64,000 bases of DNA from Roseomonas sp. CECT 9278 (GCF_918698155.1 NZ_CAKKLX010000003.1:170464-234463); one strand, 5' to 3'. Numbered from the stretch's first letter, positions 1-9,359 are shown. Notes: generated from the letters alone by a model not told the origin. A program made the numbers and translations.

Positions 1-1139
1 TCGTGCAGGATGGCGCGATAGGTCGCCGCCAGCGCGCGCAGTTCCGCCACCGGCGCGTTCTCGTTCACCTGGTGCAGCGTGGCGCCGACCGCGCCGAATT
101 CCGCGACCGGGCAATAGCGCGCGATGAAGCGCGCATCCGAGGTGCCGCCCCCGGTATCGAGCGCCGGCGTCACGCCGGTGCTGGCCGCGATGGCGCGCGA
201 CAGCGCATCGACGAAGGGGCCGGGGCGGGTCAGGAAGCTCTCGCCCGAACACTCCGCGACCATGTCGTAGCGGCACCCGGCGGCCTGCAATGCCGCATGC
301 AGCCGCTGGGTCAACGCCGCGCTGTCGTGCAGGTCGTTGAAGCGGATGTTCAGCATGGCCCGCGCGCAGGCCGGTATGACGTTCGACGCGGTGTTGCCGA
401 CATCGAAGCCGGTCACCTGCAGCGTGGTGGGCGGGAAGAACTCGCTGCCATGGTCAAGCGGCGCGGCCAGCAGCGGGCCGAGTGCCGCGACCAGCCGATG
501 GATCGGGTTGTCGGCCAGCGCCGGATAGGCGCTGTGCCCCTGCTTGCCCTGCACGGCGATGCGCGCCGTCAGGCTGCCGCGCCGGCCGATCTTGATGGTG
601 TCCCCCAGCCTGGCCTTGCTGGTCGGTTCGCCGACCAGCGCCATGTCGGGGATGTGCCCCTCGGCCTGCATCCATTCCAGCACGCGCGCGGTGCCGTCGA
701 CCGACCGCGCTTCCTCGTCCCCGGTGATGAGCAGGGAGATCGACCCCGGGTGATCCGGCCGCCCGGCCAGGTAGTCCGCCAGCCCGGCGATGAAGGCGGC
801 GATGCCCCCCTTCATGTCGCAGGCGCCGCGGCCGTACAGCACCCCGTCGCGCACCGCGCCGGAGAACGGGTCATCGGTCCAGGCCGCCACATCGCCCGGC
901 GGCACCACGTCGGTATGGCCGGCGTAGCAGAGATGCGGGCCGGTGCTGCCACGCCGGGCGAACAGGTTGTCCACCCGGTAGTCGTCCGGCCCGAAGACCA
1001 GCCGCGTGCAGGCGAAGCCGAGCGGTTCCAGCGCGCGCTGCACCACCTCCAGCGCGCCGTCATCGGTGGGTGTCACCGACCGGCAGCGGATCAGCGCCTG
1101 CGCCAGCGGGATGGGGTCGGTCGCCACGCGCTGCGTCAT
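1..1139 (-). CDS. dapE: succinyl-diaminopimelate desuccinylase, 3' end cut by window edge
   Basis: Cytoplasmic M20-family metallohydrolase that removes succinate from N-succinyl-LL-diaminopimelate in the DAP/lysine pathway. The 379 visible residues start at ATG 1139 with MTQRVATDPIPL and run off the window at about the usual C-terminus (family about 375-380 aa), so only a few residues are missing. Visible metal-site motifs are GHTD (H75, D77), ACDMKGG (D108) and TGDEEA (catalytic glutamate about 142-143), plus VGEPTS. It lies 145 bp downstream of dapD on the same strand, which supports a dap operon. I see no gene in the 1140-1284 spacer. The family call is very secure. Confidence 0.95.
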   Translation of the reverse strand, partial: MTQRVATDPIPLAQALIRCRSVTPTDDGALEVVQRALEPLGFACTRLVFGPDDYRVDNLFARRGSTGPHLCYAGHTDVVPPGDVAAWTDDPFSGAVRDGVLYGRGACDMKGGIAAFIAGLADYLAGRPDHPGSISLLITGDEEARSVDGTARVLEWMQAEGHIPDMALVGEPTSKARLGDTIKIGRRGSLTARIAVQGKQGHSAYPALADNPIHRLVAALGPLLAAPLDHGSEFFPPTTLQVTGFDVGNTASNVIPACARAMLNIRFNDLHDSAALTQRLHAALQAAGCRYDMVAECSGESFLTRPGPFVDALSRAIAASTGVTPALDTGGGTSDARFIARYCPVAEFGAVGATLHQVNENAPVAELRALAATYRAILH

Positions 1140-1284
1140 GGCGCGGCGCGCCCCGCGCCCGGATGCGCGCCGCCTGGTCCGCGGCCTGCGTCACGCCGCG
1201 CGTGTGCCAGCGGCGCGTTGGCGCAAGCCTGCCAGCGACACGGTGGCGGCGCCTGCCGCCCGCCCGGCGCGTCAGCGCAGCGCA

Positions 1285-2121
1285 TCAGTCGCGCAGCAAT
1301 TCGTTGATCGCGGTCTTGGCGCGGGTCTGCGCATCCACCCGCTTCACGATCACCGCGCAATACAGCGACGGCCCCGGCGACCCGTCCGGCAGCGGCTTGC
1401 CCGGCAGCGACCCCGGCACGACCACGGCATAGGACGGCACGCGACCGATGAAGATCTCGCCGGTGGCGCGGTCGATCACCTTGGTCGAGGCGCCGATGAA
1501 CACGCCCATCGACAGCACGGCGCCCTTCTCGACGATGACGCCCTCGGCCACTTCCGACCGGGCGCCGATGAAGCAGTCATCCTCGATCACCACCGGGTTG
1601 GCCTGCAGCGGCTCCAGCACGCCACCGATGCCCACCCCGCCCGAGATATGCACGTTCCTGCCGATCTGCGCGCAGGACCCGACGGTGGCCCAGGTGTCGA
1701 TCATGGTGCCTTCATCGACCCGCGCGCCGACATTCACGAAGGACGGCATCAGCACGACATTGCGCGCGATATAGGCCGACCGGCGCACCACGGCGCCCGG
1801 CACGGCGCGGAAGCCGGCTTCCTTGAAGCGGTTCTCGCCCCAACCCTGGAACTTCAGCGGCACCTTGTCATAGGCGCCGGCGGCGGTGTCCATCGGCGCG
1901 GAATCGGCCAGCCGGAAGGACAGCAGCACGGCCTGCTTCAGCCACTGGTTGACCTTCCAGCCGCCGGCGCCATCGGGCTCGGCCACGCGGGCCTGGCCGT
2001 TGTCCAGCGCCTCCAGCGCCTCCTCGACCGCGGCGCGGTCGGACCCGCCGGTGGCGGAGGAGACGCGGTCGCGGGTCTGCCACAGGGCTTCGATGCGGGC
2101 CTGAAGGGCGGTCTTGTCCAT
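1285..2121 (-). CDS. dapD: 2,3,4,5-tetrahydropyridine-2,6-dicarboxylate N-succinyltransferase
   Basis: Transfers succinate from succinyl-CoA to tetrahydrodipicolinate, the step before DapC and DapE in the succinylase branch of lysine and peptidoglycan DAP synthesis. It is 278 aa (family about 275). The N-terminal helical domain begins [13 protein letters not shown]. Residues about 105-230 form a left-handed beta-helix of hexapeptide repeats, for example the stretches around [15 protein letters not shown] and [16 protein letters not shown] 2121 is chosen because the family N-terminus begins exactly there; the open frame extends much further upstream only because of the high GC content. It is transcribed toward dapE. 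Confidence 0.96.
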   Translation of the reverse strand: MDKTALQARIEALWQTRDRVSSATGGSDRAAVEEALEALDNGQARVAEPDGAGGWKVNQWLKQAVLLSFRLADSAPMDTAAGAYDKVPLKFQGWGENRFKEAGFRAVPGAVVRRSAYIARNVVLMPSFVNVGARVDEGTMIDTWATVGSCAQIGRNVHISGGVGIGGVLEPLQANPVVIEDDCFIGARSEVAEGVIVEKGAVLSMGVFIGASTKVIDRATGEIFIGRVPSYAVVVPGSLPGKPLPDGSPGPSLYCAVIVKRVDAQTRAKTAINELLRD

Positions 2122-2222
2122 GGCGTCGGTCTCCGGCAGTGCGGCGGGCAGGCGGCGCTCCTTGCGGCGGTGGCGCGGGCCTGTCAACGCGCGACCGGAG
2201 GGCCAGCCCCCCGGACCCCCCG

Positions 2223-2333
2223 CTGGGAGGCGACCGCCTCCCAGACCCGGGGTCAAAGGGCTGGTGGGGAGGAGGGGCGTGGCGTGCCCTGCCGTCGGCG
2301 GCACCGACGAGCCCCTCCTCCCCACCAGCCCTT
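2223..2333. repeat. two inverted repeats in the divergent dapD / GGDEF intergenic region
   Basis: The 306-bp gap 2122-2427 holds no gene but two palindromic structures. One is ctgggaggcg (2223-2232) facing cgcctcccag (2235-2244). The other is a perfect 22-bp inverted repeat, arms 2256-2277 and 2312-2333, with a 34-nt loop. The flanking genes diverge, so neither can be their transcription terminator. The G/C-rich purine/pyrimidine arms could form a long hairpin in either transcript leader, or be a mobile REP-like element. No promoter could be assigned with confidence. Confidence 0.7.
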
Positions 2334-2427
2334 CGTTTCCGTGGGTCCGGAGGCACGTACGCCCCGGCGCGCCCTGACCGCCCCGCGCTAACCGGAGATT
2401 CACCCGCCGCGCGCTTCCATCACCCCG

Positions 2428-3867
2428 ATGAACACGGCGCTCCGCCCTGAGGACTGGTCGGTGATGGTCCCGCCTGCGGCCGCCGCCTCCGCGGCGCTGC
2501 ACGGCGCGTTGCTGGAATCGCGTCAGCGCTGGCAGGACCTGGCTGGCCTTGCGGCCGACCTGGTGTTCGAGACCGACAATGCCGGCCGCTTCACCTTCCT
2601 GTGGCCGGACACCGTGCTGGGCCATCGTGCGGCGGACCTGCTCGGCCGGCGCGCCGACAGCCTGCTGCTCGGCGCCGTGCCCAACCCCTTCGCCCTGCGC
2701 CAGGCGCTGCGCGGCCACCGCGTCTGGATGGCGGATGCGCAGGGGCAGCCGCGCTGCCTGGCCCTCTCGCTGGCGCCGCTGGGCGATGAGCGTGGCGGCC
2801 ATGCGGGGCTGCGCGGCGCGGCGCACGACGTGACGCAGCAGGAAGCCGCGGCGGCCAGCGCGGCGGCCGGGCTGCGCCGCGCCGCACTGCTCGATTCCCT
2901 GGCGGAATGCGTGCGCCACGCCGGCACCGCGCGGGAGGCGGTGGAATTCGGCCTGGCCGGGCTGCGCGATGCGCTGGGCTGCGCCGGCACCGCGATGCTG
3001 GTGCCGGCCGACCCGCTGCCCGAGGTCGCCGCCACCACCACCGGCCCGCCCCCCGCGCTGCTCGATCGCGCCGGGCCGGCGCTGCGCATCGGGCAGGATT
3101 GGCTCGGCCTGCTCGACACCGGCGAACCCGGCGCGGTGCTGCACCACCATGGCCGTCCGCCCGCCGCCAGCGCCCTGGCCGCCTGGCGCGACCCCGGCGC
3201 GCGCGACTGGGACCCCGAGGACCTGGCCGTGCTGCGATCGATGGCGGCCATGCTGGGCGCGGTGCTGGGCTTCGACCGCATGCAGCGCGAACTGGAACGC
3301 CAGGCCAGCACCGACCCGCTGACCGGGCTCGACAACCGCCGCGCCTTCCTCGATGCGCTGGAGGCGCGGCTGGATCCCGCGCGGCGCGATCCTCGCGGCG
3401 CAACGGGGGCGGAGGCGGCTGGCGAAGCGCCACGCGATCCCGCGGGGCCCGAAGCGGGTCCGGGCGGGGTCCGCGGCGCGCTGGCCTTCCTCGACCTCGA
3501 CAACCTCAAGCCGCTGAACGACCGCCATGGGCACGAGGCCGGCGACGTCGCGCTGCGCGCCACCGCGCGGATGCTGCGCGCCACCGCGGCGGAGGGCGAC
3601 ATCGTGGGGCGTTTCGGCGGCGATGAATTCATCCTGTGGATCGCCGGCGCCGATGCGGCGGCCGCGATCACGCGCGCGCGGGCGCTGCTGGACGCCGCCG
3701 CGGCGCAGGACCACGACCACGCGCCGCGATTCAGCCTGGGCCTCGCCGCCTGGGATCCCGCATCGAACGAGAGCGTCGCGCGGCTGCTCGCGCGTGCCGA
3801 TGCCGCGCTGTACGACGCGAAGCGCCATGGCCGCGGCGGCTGGCGGCTGGCGGAGCCGGCGCCATGA
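2428..3867 (+). CDS. PAS/GAF-like sensor diguanylate cyclase (GGDEF)
   Basis: Predicted cytoplasmic diguanylate cyclase of 479 aa making c-di-GMP from GTP. A PAS-like region lies at about 36-137 ([18 protein letters not shown]), a GAF-like region at about 150-285 and a GGDEF domain at about 292-475, with the start motif [13 protein letters not shown] and active site FGGDEF (GGDEF 397-401). The four residues at the usual inhibitory I-site position are AEGD (388-391), not RxxD, so product inhibition is probably absent. A 35-40 residue Ala/Gly/Pro-rich insertion (about 315-350) interrupts the GGDEF fold. No membrane segment is evident. Its stop overlaps the next gene by 4 nt (ATGA), suggesting translational coupling. 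Confidence 0.88.
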   Translation: MNTALRPEDWSVMVPPAAAASAALHGALLESRQRWQDLAGLAADLVFETDNAGRFTFLWPDTVLGHRAADLLGRRADSLLLGAVPNPFALRQALRGHRVWMADAQGQPRCLALSLAPLGDERGGHAGLRGAAHDVTQQEAAAASAAAGLRRAALLDSLAECVRHAGTAREAVEFGLAGLRDALGCAGTAMLVPADPLPEVAATTTGPPPALLDRAGPALRIGQDWLGLLDTGEPGAVLHHHGRPPAASALAAWRDPGARDWDPEDLAVLRSMAAMLGAVLGFDRMQRELERQASTDPLTGLDNRRAFLDALEARLDPARRDPRGATGAEAAGEAPRDPAGPEAGPGGVRGALAFLDLDNLKPLNDRHGHEAGDVALRATARMLRATAAEGDIVGRFGGDEFILWIAGADAAAAITRARALLDAAAAQDHDHAPRFSLGLAAWDPASNESVARLLARADAALYDAKRHGRGGWRLAEPAP

Positions 3868-5078
3868 TCGGGCTCGGCGCCGCCGCGCGCATCCTCGACG
3901 AAGGCCACACCCCCTCCCGCGCCGCGCTGGCCGCCAATCCGCAGGCGCCGCCGGAGGCGCTGTACTACCTGGCGGGGGATGACGACCCCGCGGTGCGTCG
4001 CGCCGTCGCCGGCAATCCCGCCACGCCGCACCACAGCTTCCCCGTGCTGGCCGGCGATGGCGAGCAGGAGGTGCGTGCGACGCTCGCCACCCGGCTGGCG
4101 GCGCTGGCGCCCGACCTGGCGCCGGCGCAGCAGGATCGGCTCGCGCACATGGCCTGGACGGCGCTGGCGCAACTGGCCGCCGACACCGCCGCCGAGATCC
4201 GCGCCACCATCGCCGAGGCGGTGCGCGACCTGCCCGCCGCGCCGCGCGAGATGGTGCTGGCCCTGGCGGCCGACCGCGACATCCGCGTGGCCGGCCCGGT
4301 GATCCGCCTGTCGCCCCTGCTGACCGAGGCCGACCTGCTGGCGCTGGTCGATGCGCCGCCGGTGCGCGAGACCCTGACCGCCGTCGCCCGCCGCCCCGGC
4401 ATCAGCGAGGCCGTGGCCGATGCGCTGGTCGCCACCGGCGATGCCTCCGCCATCGGCATGCTGCTGCGCAACCGCACCGCCGCCATCCGCGAGAGCACGC
4501 TGGACGCGCTGGTGGTGCAGGCGGCCGAGCACACCGCCTGGCAGGAACCGCTGGTGCGCCGGCCCTATTTGCCACCGCGCGCGGCGGTGGCGCTGGCCGC
4601 CTTCATCGCCGAGGAACTGCTGGCCCCGCTGGCCGAGCGCGCCGACCTGCCGCCGGCGGTGGCCGTCCAGGTGCGCGCGGCGGTCGCGACGCGCCTGGCG
4701 GGGGCGCCGCGCGCCGGCGAAAGCGCCGAGGATGCCGCCACCCGCGCCACCATTCTGGACCGCGCCGGCGCGCTGAACGACGCAACCATCCTGCGCGCCG
4801 CCCATGGCGGGGAGGTCGCCTTCGTCGCCGCGGCGCTGGCGGCGCTCAGCCGCATGCCGCGCAGCGCGGTGGACCATGCGATCGCGACGCGCTGCGCGAA
4901 GTCGGTGGCGGGCATGTGCCGCCAGGCCGCGCTGGCGCCGGAAGCCGCCGAGGCCGTGGTGGCGCTGCTGGCGCCGGGGATGCCCGGCGCGACCAGCGTG
5001 GCGCCCTCCCTGGTGGGTGATGGCGAATTGCGCTGGCGCGTGGATGCGCTGGCCCGCGCCGCCGCGCGGCAAGGCTGA
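3864..5078 (+). CDS. DUF2336 domain protein
   Basis: A 404-aa alpha-helical protein with HEAT-like repeats, for example [20 protein letters not shown] followed by [12 protein letters not shown] and later [20 protein letters not shown]. This matches the DUF2336 family, common in alphaproteobacteria and of unknown biochemical role. It starts at ATG 3864 inside the stop of the diguanylate cyclase gene (4-nt overlap), so the two are almost certainly coexpressed; a role as partner or scaffold for c-di-GMP signalling is inference. There is no signal peptide or membrane helix. A longer open frame exists upstream but lies inside the GGDEF gene. Confidence 0.85.
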   Translation: MIGLGAAARILDEGHTPSRAALAANPQAPPEALYYLAGDDDPAVRRAVAGNPATPHHSFPVLAGDGEQEVRATLATRLAALAPDLAPAQQDRLAHMAWTALAQLAADTAAEIRATIAEAVRDLPAAPREMVLALAADRDIRVAGPVIRLSPLLTEADLLALVDAPPVRETLTAVARRPGISEAVADALVATGDASAIGMLLRNRTAAIRESTLDALVVQAAEHTAWQEPLVRRPYLPPRAAVALAAFIAEELLAPLAERADLPPAVAVQVRAAVATRLAGAPRAGESAEDAATRATILDRAGALNDATILRAAHGGEVAFVAAALAALSRMPRSAVDHAIATRCAKSVAGMCRQAALAPEAAEAVVALLAPGMPGATSVAPSLVGDGELRWRVDALARAAARQG

Positions 5079-5108
5079 CCGCGCGAGCAGACAGCGCCCC
5101 ACTCCTTC

Positions 5109-5491
5109 GGATCGTGCGAAGGCACGATCCGGGAGCGCGAATGCGCGACCGCGCCCAGCCCATCAGCCCCGCCGGGCGCACCAGCCCCGGCGCGAAGGCA
5201 AGCCGGCCGGACGGCCGGCGCCCGCCGCCTGAGGGTCACGCAAAGACTCGGATCGTGCGACGGCACGATCCGGGAGCGCGAATGCGCGACCGCGCCCAGC
5301 CCATCAGCCCCGCCGGGCGCACCAGTCCCCGGCGCGCAGGCAAGCCGGCCGGACGGCCGGCGCCCGCCGCCTGAGAGTCACGCAAAGACTCGGATCGTGC
5401 GAAGGCACGATCCGGGAGCGCGAATGCGCGACCGCGCCCAGCCCATCAGCCCCGCCGGGCGCACCAGTCCCCGGCGCCCGCCGCCTGCGGG
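5109..5491. repeat. three-unit tandem repeat array, hairpin-headed (family copy A)
   Basis: Units start at 5109, 5250 and 5392 (period 141-142 bp). Each begins with a perfect 10-bp hairpin, ggatcgtgc facing gcacgatcc around a tetraloop, followed by a conserved gagcgcgaatgcgcgaccg core and a cgccgcctgagggtca end. Unit 3 has lost about 26 bp between two ggcgc copies, consistent with slippage. The array fills the gap 5079-5507 between two convergent genes and encodes no convincing protein. Related copies lie at 55330-55753 and, inverted, at 56601-56725. Confidence 0.9.
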
Positions 5492-5507
5492 CAAACAAAA
5501 CCTCACA

Positions 5508-5996
5508 TCACCCGAAATCCGGCCGGCGTGCCTGCACCAGCGCCGCGTGCAGGGCCTGCTGCAGCGACGCCTTGTCCTCGGCGCCCAGGTCGTGGCCGAT
5601 CTCGACCACGCGGCCGCGACTTTCCAGCAGCAGGCGGCCGGCCCCGCCGGGATCCGCGTGGTGGGTCACGCGCGCCCAGTAGGGGTCGAGCACGATCTCC
5701 TCCCGCCGCCCGCGCGCGTCGGTCCGCGCGATCGACAGCCGCCCGGGCACCAGCAGCAGCAGTTCCGACCGCCGCGCCGCGCCGCGCACATGCAGCGCCA
5801 CCATGGCCAGCGCGAAGACCAGCTCGGCGCCCAGGAAGGGCAGCACGGGCCAGGCGCCGATCGCCAGGAACAGCCCGCCCAGCGCCGCCGAGACCACGCC
5901 CAGCAGCACCGCGAAGGCGCCGAAGCCGCGCCGCGTCAGCGACCGCGGCGGCGTGCAGACGGCCTGGAACAGGACCGGTTCGGCAGGGGCTGTCAT
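5508..5996 (-). CDS. DUF2244 integral membrane protein
   Basis: A 162-aa protein of the DUF2244 family, function unknown. Two adjacent hydrophobic helices (about 25-70, GFGAFAVLLGVVSAALGGLF and VLPFLGAELVFALAMVALHV) are followed by a soluble region containing LLLVPGRLSIARTDARGRR and WARVTHHAD, typical of the family. ATG 5996 is chosen because the family N-terminus precedes the first helix directly; the longer open frame upstream overlaps nth on the other strand. It is divergent from nth, as is common in alphaproteobacteria. Confidence 0.85.
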   Translation of the reverse strand: MTAPAEPVLFQAVCTPPRSLTRRGFGAFAVLLGVVSAALGGLFLAIGAWPVLPFLGAELVFALAMVALHVRGAARRSELLLLVPGRLSIARTDARGRREEIVLDPYWARVTHHADPGGAGRLLLESRGRVVEIGHDLGAEDKASLQQALHAALVQARRPDFG

Positions 5997-6035
5997 CGCA
6001 CCAGAGGATAGGCGAGGATCGCGCCCTTGCCAGCC

Positions 6036-6752
6036 ATGACCGCCCGCCCCGCCAAGCCGAAGCGCCCCGACCACGGCTCCGCCGCCGCGCCGCGGCGCGC
6101 GCGCATGATGCCAGCCCCCCAGGCCGAGGCCTTCATCCGCGCCCTCGCGGTGGCGAACCCCGCGCCCGAGACCGAGCTCATCTACAGCGACCCCTTCACC
6201 CTGCTGGTCGCCGTGGTGCTGTCGGCGCAGACCACCGATGCCGCGGTGAACCGCTGCACGCCCGCGCTGTTCGCCGCCGCCCCCACGCCGGCGGCGATGG
6301 CCGCGCTGGGGGCCGAGGGCATCGGCCCCTTCATCCGCACCATCGGGCTGTGGCAGGGCAAGGCGCGCAACGTCGCCGCCCTGGCGCGCGACCTGCTGGA
6401 CAAGCATGGCGGCCAGGTCCCCGCCGACCGCGTGGCGCTGGAAGCCCTGCCCGGCGTCGGCCGCAAGACCGCGAATGTGGTGCTCAACGTGGTGTTCGGG
6501 CAGGAGACGATGGCGGTCGACACCCACATCTTCCGCCTGGGCAATCGCTGCGGCCTGGCGCCGGGGCGCAACGTGCGCGAGGTCGAGGAACGCCTGGTCA
6601 GGCGCTGCCCACCGGAATTGCTGCGCGACGCGCATCACTGGCTGATCCTGCACGGCCGCTACGTGTGCAAGGCGCGCGCGCCGGAATGCTGGCGCTGCGT
6701 GGCGCGCGCCATGTGCAACTACCGCGACAAGGTGCTGGCGCCGCCGGCGTGA
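6036..6752 (+). CDS. nth: endonuclease III, DNA-(apurinic or apyrimidinic site) lyase
   Basis: Base-excision-repair glycosylase/AP lyase for oxidised pyrimidines, 238 aa from ATG 6036. The helix-hairpin-helix LPGVGRKTANVVLN carries the catalytic Lys (K144), and VDTHIFR carries the catalytic Asp (D162). The C-terminal [4Fe-4S] ligands C211, C218, C221 and C227 have the C-X6-C-X2-C-X5-C spacing of E. coli Nth. A TTG 9 nt upstream and an internal MMPAPQAE start (about 216 aa, closer to E. coli's 211) are alternatives; the first 25 residues are basic and poorly conserved. Confidence 0.96.
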   Translation: MTARPAKPKRPDHGSAAAPRRARMMPAPQAEAFIRALAVANPAPETELIYSDPFTLLVAVVLSAQTTDAAVNRCTPALFAAAPTPAAMAALGAEGIGPFIRTIGLWQGKARNVAALARDLLDKHGGQVPADRVALEALPGVGRKTANVVLNVVFGQETMAVDTHIFRLGNRCGLAPGRNVREVEERLVRRCPPELLRDAHHWLILHGRYVCKARAPECWRCVARAMCNYRDKVLAPPA

Positions 6753-6766
6753 AGGGAGATCCTCCG

Positions 6767-7072
6767 ATGAAGCACCCGTGGACCGCCGCGCCGATGCTGG
6801 CCCTGGCGCTCGCCACCGCCGGCTGCGGCGGCGGCGTCTGGGCGAATGTGCCGCAGGACCCCGGCCCGGTCGCCGCCGCCTGCCGCAGCGAGATCGAACG
6901 CGACCCGCAGGTGCGCCGGCTGGGGTCGGAGGCCGGCGGCAATCCCTCGAACAGCGAGACGGTCCGCCAGCAGCTGCTGGTCCTGCTGCCGCAGCTGTAT
7001 CACGCGTGCATGATCCGCGCCGGCGCCATCCCGCCGGGCACGCCGCAGCCGCCGCCGCGCGTCACCTTCTGA
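6767..7072 (+). CDS. small predicted lipoprotein
   Basis: A 101-aa secreted lipoprotein. The signal peptide MKHPWTAAPMLALALATAG is followed by lipobox Cys20 (TAGC). The mature part is short with a Pro-rich C-terminus (GTPQPPPRVTF) and cysteines in ACRSE and HACMIR. An AGGGAG-like ribosome binding site sits just before ATG 6767, and the gene is 14 nt after nth. I do not recognise the family; phosphate, metal or enzyme motifs are absent. Probably anchored in the outer membrane facing the periplasm. Confidence 0.8.
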   Translation: MKHPWTAAPMLALALATAGCGGGVWANVPQDPGPVAAACRSEIERDPQVRRLGSEAGGNPSNSETVRQQLLVLLPQLYHACMIRAGAIPPGTPQPPPRVTF

Positions 7073-7084
7073 CCGCGGCGCGGC

Positions 7085-8740
7085 TCAGGCCGGCACGCGC
7101 GCCGCCTGCCCCGCCATGACGAAGCCCGGATAGCCCTGCGCCGCGACCTCGGCGCAGATCGCGCGATACCGCGCCATGCCGCCGGCATAGGGCATGAAGA
7201 CCCGCGGCTTGCCCGGCACATTCGCGCCGAGGTACCAGGAATGCCCGGCCTGCGGCATCAGCGTGGCGTTCGCCGCGTCGTTGACATGCGCGACCCAGGC
7301 CTCGGCGGCGTCGTCCGTCGCCTCGATGGTGGCGCGGCCCTGGGCGCGCAGCTGCGCGATGCAGTCGGTGATCCATTCGACATGCTGTTCGATCGCCACC
7401 GGCATGTTGGTCAGCACGGATGGGCTGCCGGGGCCGGTGATGGTGAACAGGTTCGGGAAGCCCGGCACCTGCAGCCCCAGCTGCGTGCGCGGCCCGGCCG
7501 CCCAGGCATCGCTCAGCGCCAGCCCGTCGCGCCCGCTGATGCCCATGCGCAGCAGCGCCCCGGTCATGGCATCGAAGCCGGTGGCGAAGACGATGACATC
7601 GACCGCGTGCTCGGCCCCGCTGCGCAGCCTGATCCCGGTGGCGGTGATCCGTTCGATCGGGTCGGCGCGGATATCCGCCAGCGCCACGTTGGCGCGGTTG
7701 AAGGTCTCGAAATAGCCGGTGTCGATGGGCGGGCGCTTGGTGGCGAAGGGGTGGTCGATATCCGCCAGCTTCGCCGCCGTGGCGGGGTCCTGCACCACCT
7801 CGCGGATGCGCGCCTTGATGAAGTCGGCCGCGGTGTCGTTGGCGGCGCGGTCGGTCAGGATGTCGCGGAAGGTGGCGCGCAGCGCCAGGCCGCCCTTCTC
7901 CCAGGCGGCGGCGTAGGCGGCCTCGCGCTCCTCGGCGCTCACCTCGAGCGCCGAGCGCGGCCCGACCGTCCAGGGGTGCCCGTTCGGCGTCGCATGCATC
8001 GTCGCGCGGATCTCGGCCGCATGGGCCTTCGCCCAGTGCTTGAAGGCATCGTCCAGCGGCCGGTTGCGCGCCGGGATGGAGTAGTTCGCGGTGCGCTGGA
8101 ACACCGTGAGATGCGCCGCGGCCTCCGCCAGCACCGGCGCGGCCTGGATGCCGGTGGAGCCGGTGCCGATCATCGCCACGCGCTTGCCGCTGACATCCAC
8201 GCCGTCATGCGGCCATTCGCCGGTGTGGTGGACGGCGCCGGCGAAGTCCTCGCGCCCCGGGATGTCGGGCATGTTGGTCGATGACAGGCAGCCGACGGCG
8301 GTGACCAGGAAGGGCGCGGCATAGCGCCGGCCATCCTGCGTCGCCACGCGCCACAGCCCGGCGGCGGCGTCCCAGCGCGCACTGCCGACGCGCGCGCCGA
8401 AGGTGATGTCGCGCTTCAGGTCCAGCCGGTCCGCCACATGGTTCAGGTAGCGCAGGATCTCGGGCTGCTGGGGGTAGCGTTCGGACCAGTCCCAGGACTG
8501 CAGGAGGTCGTCGGAGAAATAGAAGGCATAGGCGTGGCTTTCGGAATCGCAGCGCGCGCCGGGGTAGCGGTTCCAGGTCCAGGTGCCGCCCACGCCATCG
8601 GCGGCCTCCAGCACATGGGCGCGCAGGCCGAGGCGGTCGCGCAGCGCATGCAGCTGGTACAGCCCGGCGAAGCCGGCGCCGACGATCAGCGCGTCGAAGG
8701 TGGTCTCGGGCATGACGGGGGCGGCGGGGGCCTCTGGCAT
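7085..8740 (-). CDS. flavin-dependent Baeyer-Villiger-type monooxygenase
   Basis: A 551-aa class B flavoprotein monooxygenase, FAD- and NADPH-dependent, that inserts oxygen next to a carbonyl (ketone to ester or lactone). Visible are an FAD Rossmann motif GAGFAG (21-26), the BVMO fingerprint FAGAVHHTGEWP (166-177, matching FxGxxxHxxxWP), and an NADPH Rossmann motif GTGSTG (192-197). Aromatic GGTWTWNRYPGARCD is typical of cyclohexanone-monooxygenase relatives. ATG 8740 has a GGAAGGA ribosome binding site; the longer open frame upstream lacks one. It is convergent with the lipoprotein gene. The substrate cannot be predicted. Confidence 0.93.
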   Translation of the reverse strand: MPEAPAAPVMPETTFDALIVGAGFAGLYQLHALRDRLGLRAHVLEAADGVGGTWTWNRYPGARCDSESHAYAFYFSDDLLQSWDWSERYPQQPEILRYLNHVADRLDLKRDITFGARVGSARWDAAAGLWRVATQDGRRYAAPFLVTAVGCLSSTNMPDIPGREDFAGAVHHTGEWPHDGVDVSGKRVAMIGTGSTGIQAAPVLAEAAAHLTVFQRTANYSIPARNRPLDDAFKHWAKAHAAEIRATMHATPNGHPWTVGPRSALEVSAEEREAAYAAAWEKGGLALRATFRDILTDRAANDTAADFIKARIREVVQDPATAAKLADIDHPFATKRPPIDTGYFETFNRANVALADIRADPIERITATGIRLRSGAEHAVDVIVFATGFDAMTGALLRMGISGRDGLALSDAWAAGPRTQLGLQVPGFPNLFTITGPGSPSVLTNMPVAIEQHVEWITDCIAQLRAQGRATIEATDDAAEAWVAHVNDAANATLMPQAGHSWYLGANVPGKPRVFMPYAGGMARYRAICAEVAAQGYPGFVMAGQAARVPA

Positions 8741-8850
8741 GGCGGTGTCCTTCCGTTCGGCGGGAGTGTTCACCCGGCGGCGGGGCGCGGCAACCGCGGC
8801 CAGGCGGGGCCGCTGCGGGCTCGGAAACGCTGGCCCGACCGAGCAATTTG

Positions 8851-8868
8851 TTGCACCCCCGGGTGCAA
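8851..8868. promoter_or_regulatory. perfect 18-bp palindrome, candidate operator
   Basis: The arms ttgcaccc and gggtgcaa, separated by cc, lie 110 bp upstream of the monooxygenase start and about 100 bp upstream of the first small paralogue, in the divergent gap 8741-8969. Size and symmetry fit a dimeric repressor site. No regulator gene is adjacent. A second palindrome, gcggaaaatttccgc (8936-8950), lies in the leader of the plus-strand gene. Confidence 0.45.
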
Positions 8869-8969
8869 GTCTCTTACGATGTCGTGGCATTCGTCTTGAC
8901 GCCCGGCCATGCTGTGGGCGCTGCGGCACGTTCCGGCGGAAAATTTCCGCTCTGGGAAAGGACGCTGAA

Positions 8970-9359
8970 ATGGCACGCGTCGCGGATTATTCCATCATTG
9001 CCGACAGCGTGATGCAAAGCAGCAGCACAAATTTTTCCGTGCCCGACAATATTCATGCCGGATCGCGTTCGGTCCTGCGGTTCAAGATCAAGGCGCGGGG
9101 ATATGACAAGCGCGATGTACCTTTCGGCTCCTTCGATGGCATGGAAACAAAACTGCGATTGAATGGGAATACGGTCTGGACCTGGAACTGGACAAACGAC
9201 AGCAATCCGACCCGCGTGTTTCAGGAAGTGATTCCAGCAGGCGTTGTGAAGCCAGGCGAGAATACATTCAGCTTCATCGTCGATTTCGACGATCCAGATG
9301 GTGGCCTGTCGATCATCGAGATCTCCGATGCCGTGCTCTGGTGGCAGGCGGACATCTGA
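8970..9359 (+). CDS. small beta-rich protein of unknown function, paralogue 1
   Basis: A 129-aa protein, MARVADYSIIADSVM at the N-terminus and SDAVLWWQADI at the C-terminus. It has no signal peptide or membrane helix; alternating hydrophobic/polar segments and many Asn, Asp, Ser and Trp residues suggest a beta-sandwich. A good ribosome binding site (GGGAAAGGAC) precedes ATG 8970. The next gene encodes a paralogue with the same N-terminal block, the same central motif (VRLNG/LRLNG, then TWTW/WTWNW, FQEVV, AGVVKPGEN) and the same C-terminus. DNA here is less GC-rich than the neighbours. I do not recognise the family. Confidence 0.8.
   Translation: MARVADYSIIADSVMQSSSTNFSVPDNIHAGSRSVLRFKIKARGYDKRDVPFGSFDGMETKLRLNGNTVWTWNWTNDSNPTRVFQEVIPAGVVKPGENTFSFIVDFDDPDGGLSIIEISDAVLWWQADI

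Noticed and set aside
5114..5374. Small proteins encoded by the repeat units
   Set aside because: The frames simply follow the repeat period, contain no ribosome binding site and are not preserved in the inverted copy at 56601.
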